64,000 nt of DNA from positions 1 to 64,000 of the forward strand of contig NZ_JBJURJ010000019.1 in NCBI RefSeq assembly GCF_046098205.1, given 5' to 3'. The first letter of the stretch is position 1, and the number at the start of each line of letters is the position of its first letter. Source of the stretch: Paenibacillus_AR mesotrionivorans (GTDB lineage: Bacteria > Bacillota > Bacilli > Paenibacillales > NBRC-103111). The notes under the pieces are model-generated. The model did not search any database, was not told the origin of the DNA, and was given only the letters and a program-made list of their open reading frames with translations. The position numbers and the translations under genes were made by a program. Shown in pieces: positions 18,701-27,369 of this stretch.

Positions 18701-21700
18701 ATATCCCGGTAGACGGTTTTGCCCTTCTGAACATCCAGGGTTAATGGCAGCTCAAGAGCTTCGCCCAACCGGAAGGTGTTGTTTATGGTTGTCAGCACCT
18801 TCAACGGCGAATACCCGTCCAGCACATCCAGGGTCCAGTTGCTGAGGGTTTGGCCTTCGATTTGGGTGCCGTTGGACGTGATGCGCAGGGGAACCCACGC
18901 ATAACCGGAGGTCTCCAATGCCCGCTGGATCCAGCGGTCGCCCATGTAGATGAACAGTCCGTTCTCCGCGTCATAAGGAATGACTGCTGTGGACTGCGTC
19001 CGGTAAGAGGTATTGGAGCTGTCGTTGGGGAACGGATTCCCCAGCTTGGTATAGGGCGTGAAGGTTTTGCCTCCATCCTCTGTATTGCCGAAAATATGGT
19101 TGGCCCTGTACGCAATAGACGGGTTCGGATCCCAGCCTGTTGTGCCGGAGGTAATGAAGTAATAATACCCGTCGTACTTGAACACTGCCGGTGCCTCCCG
19201 GCTGGCGTCAGGGAAAACCCGGGCCGTGAAGGTTTCACCAAACCCGGAGGTGCCGTCTTGGGCCGGGGCGGTGTACGTCTCATTCAACAGGGAAACATAC
19301 GTGTACTTGTTCTCTTCGCTGGAATAAATGGCATACGCCTTGCCGTCGTCATCCTGGAATACGGTCATATCCCGGGCCATACCCTTGTTGCTGTCGTAGT
19401 AGCCCTCAATGTAGTTCATCTTTTGGGCGTTCACCAGCTTGAAGGGGCCGAAGGGCGTATCCGATACGGCAAAACCCATTTGCGCCCGGCTGTACCGGCT
19501 GATCCCGGTGTTATACATAGGGTCGCTCACCAGGGTGTCGAATTGCTCCAGTATCCGTGCATCCGTGGGACCGTCAGCATGATACACGATCACATATTTG
19601 CCGGTTTGTTCGTTATATAGCATTTTCGGGCGTTCCATGATGGTGTAATAGGCATAGGTGCGGTCAAAAGCCAGCTTCAGGCTTGCATCGTCATAAGAGG
19701 CGGCCACGTAATCGAAGTCTGCATCTGCGCTGCGGCTGTAGCCGGGATGGGTATTGCGGTCTACATAAGCCTGCAGGAAGTCCCGTGCACCATCAATATC
19801 TGCCTGGGTCAAGGGCTGGCCCCGTTCGTTCAGACCCACTCCGGATGCCGCCATGGCCCTTGCCTTCAGCTCTGCCAGCCGGGTGCTGCTCAGCTGTACC
19901 CCAGTGCCATCTGCAGTTTTCTCCATGGGGAACATCCGGTGAGGATACAGTGCAACTCCCATGTCCACCCAGTTGTACAGATCCTTGGATACATAGGTAT
20001 GAATGCCGCCGATAGGCCGCCCGCCATAGGTTTTATCCTCTCCCACCCACAGCCAGGCACCGTCTCCTTGAGCCGGAGAGGCCGTGTAGGACGGCTTATC
20101 CCCGTCCCATGTGATGTGCTCTACCCAGGTAACCTGGCCGCCATGGGCCTGGATGGGAACACCGTTGGTATCCAGCCACACATCCGTATTTTCACCTGCC
20201 ACCCCACCCAGTGTGGTATATACGGAAGGTTGCGCCGGAGCCGCCAGCTCCTCCACTGCAAGCCAGCTGATGGCGGCATTTTTGTTGGTTTTGCCTGCTC
20301 CCGGACCTGCCGTATACGAGCCCACATTGGTCAGTACATAACGCACATCGGAGGCTCCGACCGGAAGATTGAGGCTGTATTCCACCTGCCGGGAATGTCC
20401 CGCATGATCCAAATGCAGGCGGTTCACCAGCTGGGAGACGGTTTTGCCGTTCAGGCTGTATTCCACGGCAATTTTCAGCGGCATTTCGTTATCCCACCAC
20501 AGCCGGTGATAAGAGGTAAAGCGGTAGCTTTTGCCACCCTCCAGTCCACCTAACCGGTATGTCAGGGTAGACAGGGGATCGCCGCCGTCGATCATGATGC
20601 CTGTTGCATGTTTGTCCAGATCGGGCTGAGCGGATTTATTAATGATGGGTTTGACGGCTCCCGTGCTGCTCAGGGTCGTGTAGCCCCAACCCGATCCCGA
20701 GCCTTCACTGTACAGCTGGTTGGCCGAGCCGTTTAACAGAGTCCCCCCCGCCAGCTTGCTGACAGCCTCATAGATAACGGGTGCCGACGCTCCGGCATCA
20801 ATGAAATACTTCAGGCCCGGAGGAATCACCTCCACATAGGCCTGGAACTGTTTATCCCCGCTACCGTCGTTGTAAGCGCCGGATACCGGGATGGTCTCAA
20901 AGGGGGTATCAAAATCCGCTGCAGTGACGAGGGTGCTGCCGTCTGTTGTCCAGCGTGTTACGGGATATTCCGGTCCTCCATCCGCCAAACGCACCAGCTG
21001 GGGCAGCTGGGGGAGGGTTCCCGCATAAGCTGCATAAGCCTGGGTAGTCCGGGAGGTATCCACCACGGGCGCTTTAATGACACCGTTTGCCGCTGCGCTT
21101 GCTTCGGCTTCACCCTTGGACAGTGCCACCGTAAAACTGAAGCTGCCCGGTGCTGTGCCGGAGGCTGCCTGGAAGGAGGTGAAGGCGATTTCGCCTGCCG
21201 TAACTCCTGTTGCAGCAAAACCAGGCAATCCGCTCATGGTTTGACGCAGCCAGGTCCGTACGTCCTCCTCCGTATTGGCTGCAGTCCTCTCTACGGTGTA
21301 GGCCGCTCCTTCAAGGATGCTCTTGGCTTCTTGGACCGCCTGCACATCCGCAGGGCTGGGCACCCGTTTGGCAACGGCCACATAACTGACCAGAGAAGCC
21401 TGGTTGCCCGAGTAGGTGTTGTTAATGGAGAGCTTGACAGTTCCATCAACGGGCAGCGTAAAGCTGTGACTGACGGATACGCCGCCGGAACCTGCTACCA
21501 GCCCGGTTCGGACGGGTTCCGTCACTGTAGCGCCTTGGGCATCCATGTAGCTCAGACTGATGTCCATAGTCCGGTTAGTGTTACTCCACCAGTCCCTGTG
21601 GAAGGAGGTGATGGTATACTTGCCCGCCGTTAGGGGGAACACATAACCCAGCGGATTGTTGCGGGTGTTGGAGCCGTACACACCGGTTTGGCCTTTATCC

Positions 21701-24700
21701 GTTGCTACCACGGCGCCGCCCAGCCCCTTCATCTGGTAATTGCTGTTGGCCGGAGTATGTCCCCAGACACTGTCGCCGGTTGAAGGCTGATCCGCCTTGT
21801 TATTCAGCAGAGTCTCCCCAACCAGGCTTTTGATGAGGGTATACGGAGGTGTATCCCCATCTACCGTAACACCGGTATCCACGAAATAAACCAGACCTGG
21901 AGGCACTACTTCCACATAAGCAGTGGTTTCCAAATTGCCGTAGGTTCCTTTAACGGAGACCGTTTCATAAGGGGTGGCAAAAGCAGTATCCTGGAGCTTC
22001 CAATCTACCTTCACCATCGAGGTGGTGCCGTCCTGATGTTTGGCCTCTACAGTTTGGGGCAGCGCAGGAGCCGTGCCGGTATATGTGGCCGCGTAAAAAG
22101 GGGTAGCCAAAGAGATAATGTCGCCCATATACAGCTGTTGCTCCGCCGCTGTCAAACGTGCAGCAAGCTGCTCCGCGCCTTCCTGGTCCAGCCGGTAGGC
22201 TGCCGGATCGGCCAGGGCCTCCCCTGCTTCAGCGCGCAGTGCCTCGAACCGCTGCCAATCGGCCTCGGTAAATTCCGGCTGGCGGGTTACCGCTTGAGCT
22301 GACGTGCTTGCAGTCTGCAATGCCGTTGTATCCGGCGCGCCGTGGGTCAAACCAGGCACTACCGCCACCGCATCCACAGACAGGTTCCCGCTGACCACCT
22401 TCACTTCAACGGTATGAGGACCGTACTTGAGCCCCCGGAGGCTATAGGTTTGGTACAGCTCCTTGGAGGCAAGGGTGGGAGCCGCCTTGGCGACGGTCAG
22501 GCCATCTACGGTCACCTCCAGCTTGGCCGTGCCGTCGTTCGGTCCGAGCAGATCCAGTCCGGTACCGGTAAAGGTGTAGGATAGTGCGGCTCCTGTCCCC
22601 TGGCTAGCCGAAATGGAGCGTTGGTAGATATACATGCCCTGCCCGTTGGTGTGGTTCCATGATCCGTTATACACCAGCTTTTGCTGCGGAACCGGAGCCA
22701 AATCGGTCATCTCCAGATTATCCAGCAGCTCGGCATAATAAGGCTCGTAGCCGTCCAGCTTTTCCACCACCAAATTGTCAAAACAGGTAAAATAATAGCC
22801 GCTGGCCAGATCCACCCGCCCGGAAAGCTTGGGGCTCGGGTCGGTATAGGTGGCAAGCTTCACACCGTCCAGATACGCTGTGATTTGGCTTCCCGCTGCT
22901 TCGATGGCCAGCTTATGCCAGGCATTATGAGCGGTATTAAAGCCCTCAATCCTGACGCCTCCTTCACCGCTGGCCGCATTGCCATTGGCCACCTGCACAT
23001 TGTTCACCAGAAGCTGCCAGCCGCCGTCAAACCAGAATTTCAGCACATACGGCGTGCCCGTTATGGAATGGGAGCTGCCGCCGCCCTGGTATCTTGCGCC
23101 GATGGCTGCATAGTTGGCACCCCCTTGGGTGCTGTTATTTTCGAATGATACATCCACACTGGCCCTGTAGTTCATCCACCGGTTGTCACCGATGGCTGTA
23201 ACCGGTTCGCCGTTGTTCCAGGTGCCGCCCAAGCCCATGCTGCTTCTGTCCAATTGCTGGCGCAGCACATAATTGCCTGTGGTTTCATCGAGATAAGCCT
23301 CGAAAGCGCCGTTGCGGTCATGGGTATAACGGGGTATGGCTCCTTTGGGACCACCACGGGAATCCACATAGCTTTGGCTTCCGGTGACCAAACCGCCTGC
23401 GCCGATGACGGGAACGGTTCGGCTTGTATAATCAAAATTATCCGCATACAGTATGTTGTCCGAAGTATTCTGTCCGGCGCCTGTGGCGTCCGTATCCAAA
23501 ACAGTCCGTTCCCCTTCCACGGGAAGCGCCTTGCGGTAGGCCGGATTGCTGTCGTTGTCCAAGGAGGTTACTGTCACAACGGAATACGGCTTCACCTTTA
23601 CCGTGTAGACACCCGCCCCATCGGCAGCAGCCTCTTCCAGGTATTGCATGTACCGGCTGTTGAAGGCTTCGCCTGCCTCTGCAGCCCGGGTCTCCCACAC
23701 CTCCAACGGAGGTTTTCCTGCGGAGAAGGCCATGTTTACAGTCTGAAGCTTATAAGTGCGTTCATATTCGCTGTCATTGACGATAACTGTGGAAAAGTTG
23801 CTCTTGTCCGGCGCCGCCATGGTCATATAGCTGGGGGTGCCGTTGCGCCCGCTTACCGGGTTGGTACCGGTGGCTCCGGTATAGCTGGCTTGCGGGACGG
23901 CCCGCCAAATGCCAGCAGTATTGGTCTCATTTTCCCAGCCGGCCTTCATGAACCAGTTGAAATGCTGCAGCACCGCCAGCCCCGCATCATAATGAATCCA
24001 GCCCGACCACGGATCGCGGGCGCTGACCAGTTCCTTGAAGGAGTACTGCCCTCCCTCATAAAAGGAGCCGATAGCCGGCTGATAAATAAAGTGGGTCCGC
24101 CGGGAGTTGACGAAGCCCTTGATAATGGTGTTGCCCATCTCCAGCGCACTGCCGGTTCCGCCAATGCCGGTTCCTGCTGCGGAGGGGTCCTTCACATTGT
24201 TGTGCGGACGGAAAGCCGAATTGCTGAAGGTGGCTTGGGCTTCGCTGTTCCAGATTTCCAGATCGTACTGCTCTGCCAGCTTTTTGAAGTTGCCGGCGCT
24301 GTCATCGTCGGTATTGTAGTGGTACCCGGCTACAGATATCACATCCCGGAGCGTTGCGTCACTCACCAGACTGCCCCCGAAGCTGCCAATGCCCACCTCG
24401 TCGGATATCACCATCTCCATCCGGTTATAAAGCGCTTTCTCTTCTGCGTTCAGGAAACCCTCGGCGTCGTTTCTTACCTTGGCGGCATATTCCCTGGTCC
24501 AATTCAGATCAGGCGCATGTTCATTAATATACGGGTTCACATAGTCAGCCATATAGCCGTATTCCCGATAAGCCGCCAAAAGGGTGTTTTTGTACCAGGT
24601 ATAGATTTTGTCGTTATTATCTGCCCAAGCCGGAGCACTCCAGCGCAGAATGCTGACCTTGACGTTGGGGTTAACCGCCTTGGCATCCGCAGCCAGCTGG

Positions 24701-25971
24701 AAGCCGGGATGGCGGGTCACATTGGCCGGTTCGTCAGCCGTCCGCATGGTGGCCGGATCAGGGCCGGTGGAGTTGTTCCGGTCATTGCCCATTTCGATTT
24801 TCACATGGGACATAAGCGGATGTTCACCGCCGAACAGCACCTGGAGCAGCTCCGTATATTTATCCGGATGCTCGGCCTTATAATCCATCAGCAGGGCACT
24901 GGTGCTGTTGGCGCTGAGTACGCCGAAGCCCTTGAAGGTCAAGCCGTTAACATTGTCTGCTTTGATGTCGTTGCCGTCCAGCAGCACCTTCACCATGGAG
25001 GCGGCAGCCTTGCGGGCATCCTCTATCATGGTTTTGATGCCTCCCTGGGCAACGGAGAACCAGCTCAGAATCGGCGCTTCGCCGGACACATTGGCGTAGG
25101 TCAATGTAACGGGTACGCTGGCATTGGCATCCGCAGGCAGGGTGAATTCGCTGGATATCTGGGTCGTGGCGTTGGTATTGTATTGGTCCAGCTGCAGAGT
25201 TTTCACGGTGCCGCTTGTATCGGTGTAATCGATCCGGGGTTTCGTCTCCCGGGAGCGTGTGCCGTACCAATCGAAGAAGCCGCTGGTCAGGGTATACTTG
25301 CCTGGGGCCAAGGTTAGCTTATACGAAATGGAGTTGTTGCCGGTACGCAGACCGATGCGGTAAAGATCAGTGGAATCACCGGCAGCTGCGCCATCCGGGC
25401 TTTGCAGCGGATCGGTCCGGGTAGAGTTGGCGCGCAGTCCTACAACAGCTCCCCAGGTGTTGTTTGGTTCTCCGGTCATGTTGAAAATCTGGTCGGACAC
25501 TTCGTTAGCCAGGTGCACTCCGTTTAATTGGGTGACCGCCTCATAGAATAGCGAACGGATCACCGGCTTTTTGTCGGTTCCGAGAGGCGGGTTGGCCCAA
25601 TCCGGACCGGTGCCGCTGTCCACAAAATAGACCAGCGGGCTGCTCTGCGGAGGCAGCACCACTACGTTAGCCATTACGGTTGTACCGTTGGCCGCCGCTC
25701 CGGTAACCGTGGCGATATCATACGGAATGGCAAAGGTATCCGCCCCGATGAACCAGGTGACCGCCGATTGCACGCCACCCAGCTCGATGGCGGTTGGCAG
25801 CGAGGTGCCTGCGGTTGAGGTAGCTCCTGTGTAGGCGGCAGCATACACGGTTTCCGGCGCTGCAGCTGATGCCTTCTGCGGCGGCAAAACGGACTGGAAC
25901 AGTCCGGCCAGAAGCACGGCCACCATGGCAAGCGCACATAACCGGCTTCCGAGGGTTTGCTTTTTCTTCAT
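15742..25971 (-). CDS. Giant SLH-anchored glycosidase with GH59-like and GH43_24-like modules
   Basis: This 3,409-residue exported protein starts behind AAGGAGG. Order, roughly: signal peptide 1-37; Big_4-like domain 44-108; a 'YFVD' beta module to 312; GH59/GALC-like barrel about 346-800 with candidate acid/base E484 (YINEHAPD) and nucleophile E577 (IWNSEAQ); a lectin-like sandwich 850-1075 and another beta module to 1205; two more Big_4 plus YFVD pairs; a GH43_24-like exo-galactanase propeller 1915-2380 (ARDMTVFQDDDGKAYAIYSS); a fourth Big_4/YFVD pair; four DUF5011-like Ig repeats 2644-3010 with near-identical DNA; an uncharacterised domain; three SLH domains 3222-3408. Known activities of GH59 and GH43_24 suggest cell-wall-bound attack on galactan or arabinogalactan. 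A sugar ABC operon lies just upstream on the same strand. Confidence 0.9.
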   Translation of the reverse strand: MKKKQTLGSRLCALAMVAVLLAGLFQSVLPPQKASAAAPETVYAAAYTGATSTAGTSLPTAIELGGVQSAVTWFIGADTFAIPYDIATVTGAAANGTTVMANVVVLPPQSSPLVYFVDSGTGPDWANPPLGTDKKPVIRSLFYEAVTQLNGVHLANEVSDQIFNMTGEPNNTWGAVVGLRANSTRTDPLQSPDGAAAGDSTDLYRIGLRTGNNSISYKLTLAPGKYTLTSGFFDWYGTRSRETKPRIDYTDTSGTVKTLQLDQYNTNATTQISSEFTLPADANASVPVTLTYANVSGEAPILSWFSVAQGGIKTMIEDARKAAASMVKVLLDGNDIKADNVNGLTFKGFGVLSANSTSALLMDYKAEHPDKYTELLQVLFGGEHPLMSHVKIEMGNDRNNSTGPDPATMRTADEPANVTRHPGFQLAADAKAVNPNVKVSILRWSAPAWADNNDKIYTWYKNTLLAAYREYGYMADYVNPYINEHAPDLNWTREYAAKVRNDAEGFLNAEEKALYNRMEMVISDEVGIGSFGGSLVSDATLRDVISVAGYHYNTDDDSAGNFKKLAEQYDLEIWNSEAQATFSNSAFRPHNNVKDPSAAGTGIGGTGSALEMGNTIIKGFVNSRRTHFIYQPAIGSFYEGGQYSFKELVSARDPWSGWIHYDAGLAVLQHFNWFMKAGWENETNTAGIWRAVPQASYTGATGTNPVSGRNGTPSYMTMAAPDKSNFSTVIVNDSEYERTYKLQTVNMAFSAGKPPLEVWETRAAEAGEAFNSRYMQYLEEAAADGAGVYTVKVKPYSVVTVTSLDNDSNPAYRKALPVEGERTVLDTDATGAGQNTSDNILYADNFDYTSRTVPVIGAGGLVTGSQSYVDSRGGPKGAIPRYTHDRNGAFEAYLDETTGNYVLRQQLDRSSMGLGGTWNNGEPVTAIGDNRWMNYRASVDVSFENNSTQGGANYAAIGARYQGGGSSHSITGTPYVLKFWFDGGWQLLVNNVQVANGNAASGEGGVRIEGFNTAHNAWHKLAIEAAGSQITAYLDGVKLATYTDPSPKLSGRVDLASGYYFTCFDNLVVEKLDGYEPYYAELLDNLEMTDLAPVPQQKLVYNGSWNHTNGQGMYIYQRSISASQGTGAALSYTFTGTGLDLLGPNDGTAKLEVTVDGLTVAKAAPTLASKELYQTYSLRGLKYGPHTVEVKVVSGNLSVDAVAVVPGLTHGAPDTTALQTASTSAQAVTRQPEFTEADWQRFEALRAEAGEALADPAAYRLDQEGAEQLAARLTAAEQQLYMGDIISLATPFYAATYTGTAPALPQTVEAKHQDGTTSMVKVDWKLQDTAFATPYETVSVKGTYGNLETTAYVEVVPPGLVYFVDTGVTVDGDTPPYTLIKSLVGETLLNNKADQPSTGDSVWGHTPANSNYQMKGLGGAVVATDKGQTGVYGSNTRNNPLGYVFPLTAGKYTITSFHRDWWSNTNRTMDISLSYMDAQGATVTEPVRTGLVAGSGGVSVSHSFTLPVDGTVKLSINNTYSGNQASLVSYVAVAKRVPSPADVQAVQEAKSILEGAAYTVERTAANTEEDVRTWLRQTMSGLPGFAATGVTAGEIAFTSFQAASGTAPGSFSFTVALSKGEAEASAAANGVIKAPVVDTSRTTQAYAAYAGTLPQLPQLVRLADGGPEYPVTRWTTDGSTLVTAADFDTPFETIPVSGAYNDGSGDKQFQAYVEVIPPGLKYFIDAGASAPVIYEAVSKLAGGTLLNGSANQLYSEGSGSGWGYTTLSSTGAVKPIINKSAQPDLDKHATGIMIDGGDPLSTLTYRLGGLEGGKSYRFTSYHRLWWDNEMPLKIAVEYSLNGKTVSQLVNRLHLDHAGHSRQVEYSLNLPVGASDVRYVLTNVGSYTAGPGAGKTNKNAAISWLAVEELAAPAQPSVYTTLGGVAGENTDVWLDTNGVPIQAHGGQVTWVEHITWDGDKPSYTASPAQGDGAWLWVGEDKTYGGRPIGGIHTYVSKDLYNWVDMGVALYPHRMFPMEKTADGTGVQLSSTRLAELKARAMAASGVGLNERGQPLTQADIDGARDFLQAYVDRNTHPGYSRSADADFDYVAASYDDASLKLAFDRTYAYYTIMERPKMLYNEQTGKYVIVYHADGPTDARILEQFDTLVSDPMYNTGISRYSRAQMGFAVSDTPFGPFKLVNAQKMNYIEGYYDSNKGMARDMTVFQDDDGKAYAIYSSEENKYTYVSLLNETYTAPAQDGTSGFGETFTARVFPDASREAPAVFKYDGYYYFITSGTTGWDPNPSIAYRANHIFGNTEDGGKTFTPYTKLGNPFPNDSSNTSYRTQSTAVIPYDAENGLFIYMGDRWIQRALETSGYAWVPLRITSNGTQIEGQTLSNWTLDVLDGYSPLKVLTTINNTFRLGEALELPLTLDVQKGKTVYRDIPVIWDAASLEAARLTVGAAAVKGTLGGILAGSRVDVEVTVALPDNLQYFVNPASGDVPQYTQLMEAYKTSTGKVLRHEAAEQVYDPAAGKTWGYSGNNSTLRVNTADIFQSLRYVNSSSERNLTYKFDLEKGDYTVYMGFYDPWFSSSQSKRAANTVINGVTVESGRIINASYAVAEHKGIVMNEDGTMEIMVAPANSGSNTDVQLSWIMITQTPGADAVKPVITLLGEDPAYVNQGAVYTDAGATALDNRDGNITDRISTTYSWNGLPAAGVSTVTEATYKVHYNVSDTAGNLAAEVTRTVVVKAPPTEPDTVKPQITLLGHELVTLGVGAEYTDAGAIAMDDRDGDITDRIITSYSWNGLPAAEVSTVTEATYTVHYNVSDLAGNRANEVTRTVVVATYGGPDVVKPVITLLGDAAITLENGAVYLDPGALAADDRDGSITDRLVTTISFEGKPVTAVNTLAAGTYTIHYNVQDAAGNAAEEKTREVIVKTPPILPDTVKPVITLKGNKTVYAGHGSGYQDEGAAATDDRDGNITERIVTTITFGGKPVSALNTFVAGTYTIHYNVQDAAGNAAEEMTREVIVYAAVVDSGGENNTDTVTAPVPAPEVPVNTQQVDLDDLKTDGQGTYSVQWNMEAEALLLPAQLANTVGAGEILKLVKEQTVLTLSGQTLQKLLAQAAEGQEARVKITAVTGDSRSLNQAMEAAALPAGVQWKAAGGLYSIRLEAVAANGEAFAIAPALSNETVQLSIPTGPAADSELLGMYGIGADGKAVYLGGQWKNGELTATVPLSGQYAVLAYERSFSDVDSSHWAKTVITRMAAKHVINGVDDTRFEPQGSVTRAEFAAMLVRLLAIQPAGGKTAAAFSDVPQDAWYADAVAAAAQAGLVTGRSAGGFEPDGTITRQEMAVMLIRALEWKTGRKPASQPDISFTDSSQIGDWAKDAVSAAGAAGLLQGRENGQFAPQEQLTRAESVQVLYNLLKNVE

Positions 25972-26027
25972 TGAAATCCTCCTTATGTGGATGATGAGGA
26001 TAGTGCCTTACCTTTGTGGGACGTGAA

Positions 26028-26235
26028 CTCGGTTTTTCATACAGGATATGCCCCAGCAGGCGCTTTCCCGGGGTTTATACTCGGTTTTTCATATACAATG
26101 TGTCCCAACAGCCTCTTTGGCCAGGTTTATGCTCGGTTTTTCATACACAATGGGTCCCAATTGGTGCTTTGACACGATTTATACTCGGTTTTTCATACAT
26201 AAGGTGACGGCCCGCCTCTTCCTGACATTTCTATA
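26028..26235. repeat. Four tandem 52-bp repeats upstream of the giant gene
   Basis: CTCGGTTTTTCATA recurs at 26028, 26080, 26132 and 26184, a strict 52-bp period. Each unit continues with an ACAATGtGTCCCA-like middle and ends near TTTATA. On the minus strand, the sense of the giant gene, the core reads TATGAAAAACCGAG. The array ends about 55 bases before the giant gene's ATG. Confidence 0.9.
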
Positions 26236-26392
26236 ACAAGTAACTTACATAATATTCCATTTTGTCAAAACTCCATTTGGCTGGAGTACCGGCACTGCCC
26301 CCCACCCCCAGCATTACTCCCCACCTCCCCAACGCCCACCTCGTCCTCCTTCACCCGCCCCGACCTGCCTCTCCCTCCACCAACCGCCTCTG

Positions 26393-26426
26393 AACAAAGA
26401 AGCGCAGCCCACTGGAGCCACGCTTC
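26393..26426 (-). terminator. Probable terminator of the sugar ABC operon
   Basis: GAAGCG / CGCTTC closes a stem extended by wobble pairs and is followed on the minus strand by TTTGTT. It lies 60 bases after the last permease gene. Confidence 0.65.
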
Positions 26427-26486
26427 ATCATGTCTTGTTGTCGTATGGCGGTGGCAGGGCTTGGAATCAGCCATTGGAACCGCCGG

Positions 26487-27326
26487 TCAGCCCTTGATGC
26501 CCGATGACGCGATGCCCTGTACGAAATACTTTTGGAGAGTCAGGAATACAATCAGCACGGGAATGATGGAAATAACGCTGGCCGCCATAATAAGGCCATA
26601 TTCCGCAGAGTATTGGGAGATGAACATCCGCAGACCGATCTGGATGGTTTTCAGTTCGGTTTTGGTCAGGTAAATCATCGGCCCCAGGAAGTCGTTCCAG
26701 GTGGACACAAAGGTGAAGATCAAGAGCGTGGACAAAGCCGGCTTGGACAAGGGAAGCATGATTCTTGCCCAGATGCCGTATTCGCTTAGGCCGTCGATCC
26801 GCGCCGCCTCGCACAGCTCATCGGGAATCCCCTGATAGAACTGCCGCATCAGGAACACTCCGAAGGCGGAGAAGGCCTGCAGCAGGATGATGGCCAGGTG
26901 GGTATTATTCAGACCCATCGAACGCATCAGGATAAACTGCGGCACCATATATGCCTGCCAAGGAATCGCAATGGTGGCGATGTAACCCAGGAACAGCGCA
27001 TTGCGGCCCTTGAATCTCAGCTTGGAGAATGCATAAGCGGCGAAGCTGGAGGTAAACAGCTGCAACACCGTCACGATAATCGATAATTTGGCTGTGTTAT
27101 AAATAAACTTGCCCAATGGAATCCGCGTCCAGATGTCCGCATAGTTCTGCCACCGCGGCGCCTCGGGAATCCACTGCATGGGAAAGGTGAACACGTCCTT
27201 GTTCAGCTTCAATGAGGATGACAGCATCCAAATGTAGGGCACCAGCATAAACAGCACCGTTATGATCAGCATTGCATACACACTAGTCATTAGTACGAAT
27301 TTGAGTCCCTTGCTACGTCCTGCCAT
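26487..27326 (-). CDS. Sugar ABC transporter permease, CUT1 (MalG type)
   Basis: The 279-residue protein has about six transmembrane helices and the inner-membrane EAA loop (ELCEAARIDGLSEYGIWARI) that contacts the ATPase, plus a typical C-terminus ending VQGIASSGIKG. It is the second permease of a three-gene import operon: lipoprotein, first permease (43 bases upstream), this gene. No ATPase gene is present, as is usual in Gram-positive CUT1 systems that share an MsmX-type ATPase. The position next to the giant galactan-type glycosidase suggests import of its products. Confidence 0.93.
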   Translation of the reverse strand: MAGRSKGLKFVLMTSVYAMLIITVLFMLVPYIWMLSSSLKLNKDVFTFPMQWIPEAPRWQNYADIWTRIPLGKFIYNTAKLSIIVTVLQLFTSSFAAYAFSKLRFKGRNALFLGYIATIAIPWQAYMVPQFILMRSMGLNNTHLAIILLQAFSAFGVFLMRQFYQGIPDELCEAARIDGLSEYGIWARIMLPLSKPALSTLLIFTFVSTWNDFLGPMIYLTKTELKTIQIGLRMFISQYSAEYGLIMAASVISIIPVLIVFLTLQKYFVQGIASSGIKG

Positions 27327-27369
27327 GGCTTATTCCCCCTTCTTTATGCGGTTGCCTGACTGCCGGTTA

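Larger units (their letters stand above)
25972..26486. other. Intergenic region upstream of the giant gene
   Basis: It holds the leader and ribosome site of the giant gene, the 52-bp repeat array, an AT-rich stretch at about 26230-26275, a strongly C-rich plus strand at 26290-26390, and the terminator of the ABC operon. Overlapping small open frames across the array are just translations of the repeat and have no ribosome sites. Confidence 0.6.

Noticed and set aside
23254..25317. 687-residue open frame on the plus strand
   Set aside because: Antisense to the GH59-like part of the giant gene, whose minus-strand frame shows clear catalytic motifs and a signal peptide.
26028..26235. Possible CRISPR array
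   Set aside because: Only about 14 bases are well conserved per 52-bp unit, the rest is partly similar rather than unique, and no cas genes are near.
25987..26236. Overlapping ORFs of about 60 residues with repeated GFSYTM/FFIHNG-like peptides
   Set aside because: They are three-frame readings of the 52-bp DNA array, with no ribosome sites; the repeat is better treated as non-coding.
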